From Escherichia ruysiae (lineage in GTDB: Bacteria > Pseudomonadota > Gammaproteobacteria > Enterobacterales > Enterobacteriaceae): a stretch of DNA of 64,000 bases. Made by a program: the position numbers and the translations under genes. Where the stretch lies: positions 3,782,001-3,846,000 of the forward strand of contig NZ_JAVIWS010000001.1 of NCBI RefSeq assembly GCF_031323975.1, given 5' to 3'. Below the pieces are notes generated by a model. It was not told where the DNA came from and searched no databases. It saw only the letters and a program-made list of their open reading frames with translations. Below, one piece after another: positions 63,446-64,000 of this stretch. How positions within the stretch are numbered: position 1 is the first letter of the stretch; every line of letters begins with the position of its first letter.

Positions 63446-63624
63446 GATTGCTGACAAAGCCCGGCATATGCACGGACGATCCCCTCGCCCCATCGGGGAG
63501 AGGGCTAGGGTGAGGGGGCAGGCCAGCGCCTGTGCGAATAATACCCTCACCCCGACCCTCTCTCTAAAAGGGCGAGGGGGAAAGCCGTGCCCGTTTTGAC
63601 CCGTAAGCGAGTTTGTCAGCAATC
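63446..63624. repeat. Nested inverted repeat between mscK and ybaM, with two box-C-like copies
   Basis: Two GC-rich units face each other: CCCCTCGCCCCATCGGGGAG onward (63481-63518) and, inverted, the unit at 63544-63580 ending GGGCGAGGGGG. Outside them GATTGCTGACAAA (63446-63458) and TTTGTCAGCAATC (63612-63624) are perfect 13-bp inverted arms. The units resemble the E. coli box-C repeat. I see no flanking direct repeat and no coding frame inside. Confidence 0.75.
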
Positions 63625-63650
63625 GCAGGGACGGCATCTAGCCACCCCAT

Positions 63651-63818
63651 TTATTTTTCGCTTTGCGCCTCATCATCGCGCGTTAATTTCTTTTCATAAT
63701 CACGTTTTACAATATCAAGGGCGCGCAGCACGGTACTGGCAGGGATCTGATTTTCCTCCAGCAGCACAATCAAATCGACGGCCAGTTTGACATCGTCAGG
63801 GGCATTTTCCAGTGACAT
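63651..63818 (-). CDS. rsmS: Small DUF2496 protein YbaM (RsmS)
   Basis: A 55-residue protein found by reading the minus strand from ATG 63818, which follows AATGGAGAGAGT. It begins [20 protein letters not shown] and ends with a charged tail (RDDEAQSEK). I recognise it as YbaM, DUF2496, also named rsmS; its function is not well established. The K-12 form, as I remember it, is two residues shorter with tail RDDEAEK. It lies 13 bases downstream of the priC stop on the same strand. Confidence 0.88.
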   Translation of the reverse strand: MSLENAPDDVKLAVDLIVLLEENQIPASTVLRALDIVKRDYEKKLTRDDEAQSEK

Positions 63819-63831
63819 ACTCTCTCCATTG

Positions 63832-64000
63832 TTAGCGGGTTAAACGCGCTAACCTGTTTTCGATTTTTTCCAGCGCATGGCGACACCGCGCCAGACGCGC
63901 TTCATAGGCTTCTACTTCACGATGCAGCGTTTGCTGCTCTACGAGATCGGTTGCCTGCGCCAGACGGGATTTACGTTCCGCTACCATCTCACGTAATCGC
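63832..64000 (-). CDS. priC: Primosomal replication protein N'' PriC, 3' part only
   Basis: PriC reloads the replicative helicase at stalled forks. Only the C-terminal 55 residues are in the window, running from [20 protein letters not shown] to NRLARLTR and TAA (63832-63834). The rest of the roughly 175-residue protein lies beyond base 64000. The segment is basic and helical, as expected for the C-terminal domain that contacts SSB and DnaB. rsmS follows on the same strand. Confidence 0.88.
   Translation of the reverse strand, partial: RLREMVAERKSRLAQATDLVEQQTLHREVEAYEARLARCRHALEKIENRLARLTR

Overview
The window is ordinary chromosomal DNA of an enteric gammaproteobacterium. Gene order, protein lengths and near-identity to remembered sequences place it in Escherichia (the lac-distal, acr-proximal part of the E. 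coli map). It is probably not strain K-12: cof is frameshifted, TomB, AcrR and YbaM have slightly different C-termini from the K-12 proteins as I remember them, and many proteins carry scattered substitutions. I see no prophage, insertion sequence, CRISPR array, toxin-antitoxin island, tRNA or rRNA. Every substantial gene belongs to a family I recognise. I did not find a new biological system, and the findings are local oddities.

Layout. 1-4205 (+): tgt (5' end outside the window), yajC, secD, secF, for tRNA queuosine modification and the Sec translocase accessory complex. 4331-6437: HNH protein yajD (+), nucleoside porin tsx (-), lipoprotein yajI (-). 6588-10693 (+): nrdR, ribD, ribH, nusB, thiL, pgpA, for deoxyribonucleotide control, riboflavin, antitermination, thiamine diphosphate and phosphatidylglycerol. 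10776-14833 (-): xseB, ispA, dxs, yajO, the isoprenoid cluster. 15039-18664: thiI (+), yajL and panE (-), yajQ (+). 18803-27670 (-): yajR, the cyoABCDE ubiquinol oxidase operon, ampG and yajG.

27975-37809 (+) is a proteostasis block: bolA, tig, clpP, clpX, lon, hupB, ppiD, ybaV. clpP and lon have recognisable heat-shock (sigma-32) promoter sequences. 37915-42351: fadM (+), queC and ybaE (-), broken cof (+), decR (+). 42381-47762 (+): ABC half-transporters mdlA-mdlB, then the nitrogen-regulated glnK-amtB pair behind a sigma-54 promoter and an NtrC-like site.

47812-53422: tesB (-), ybaY (+), atl (-), the 4.5S RNA gene ffs (+), ybaA (+), pdeB, ylaC and maa (-). 53594-59928: hha and tomB (-), an AT-rich gap, acrB and acrA (-), and divergent acrR (+), with the AcrR operator between acrA and acrR. 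60050-64000: mscK (+), a nested inverted-repeat region, ybaM/rsmS (-) and the 3' part of priC (-). Interspersed palindromic repeats (REP and box-C-like) lie in several gene gaps.
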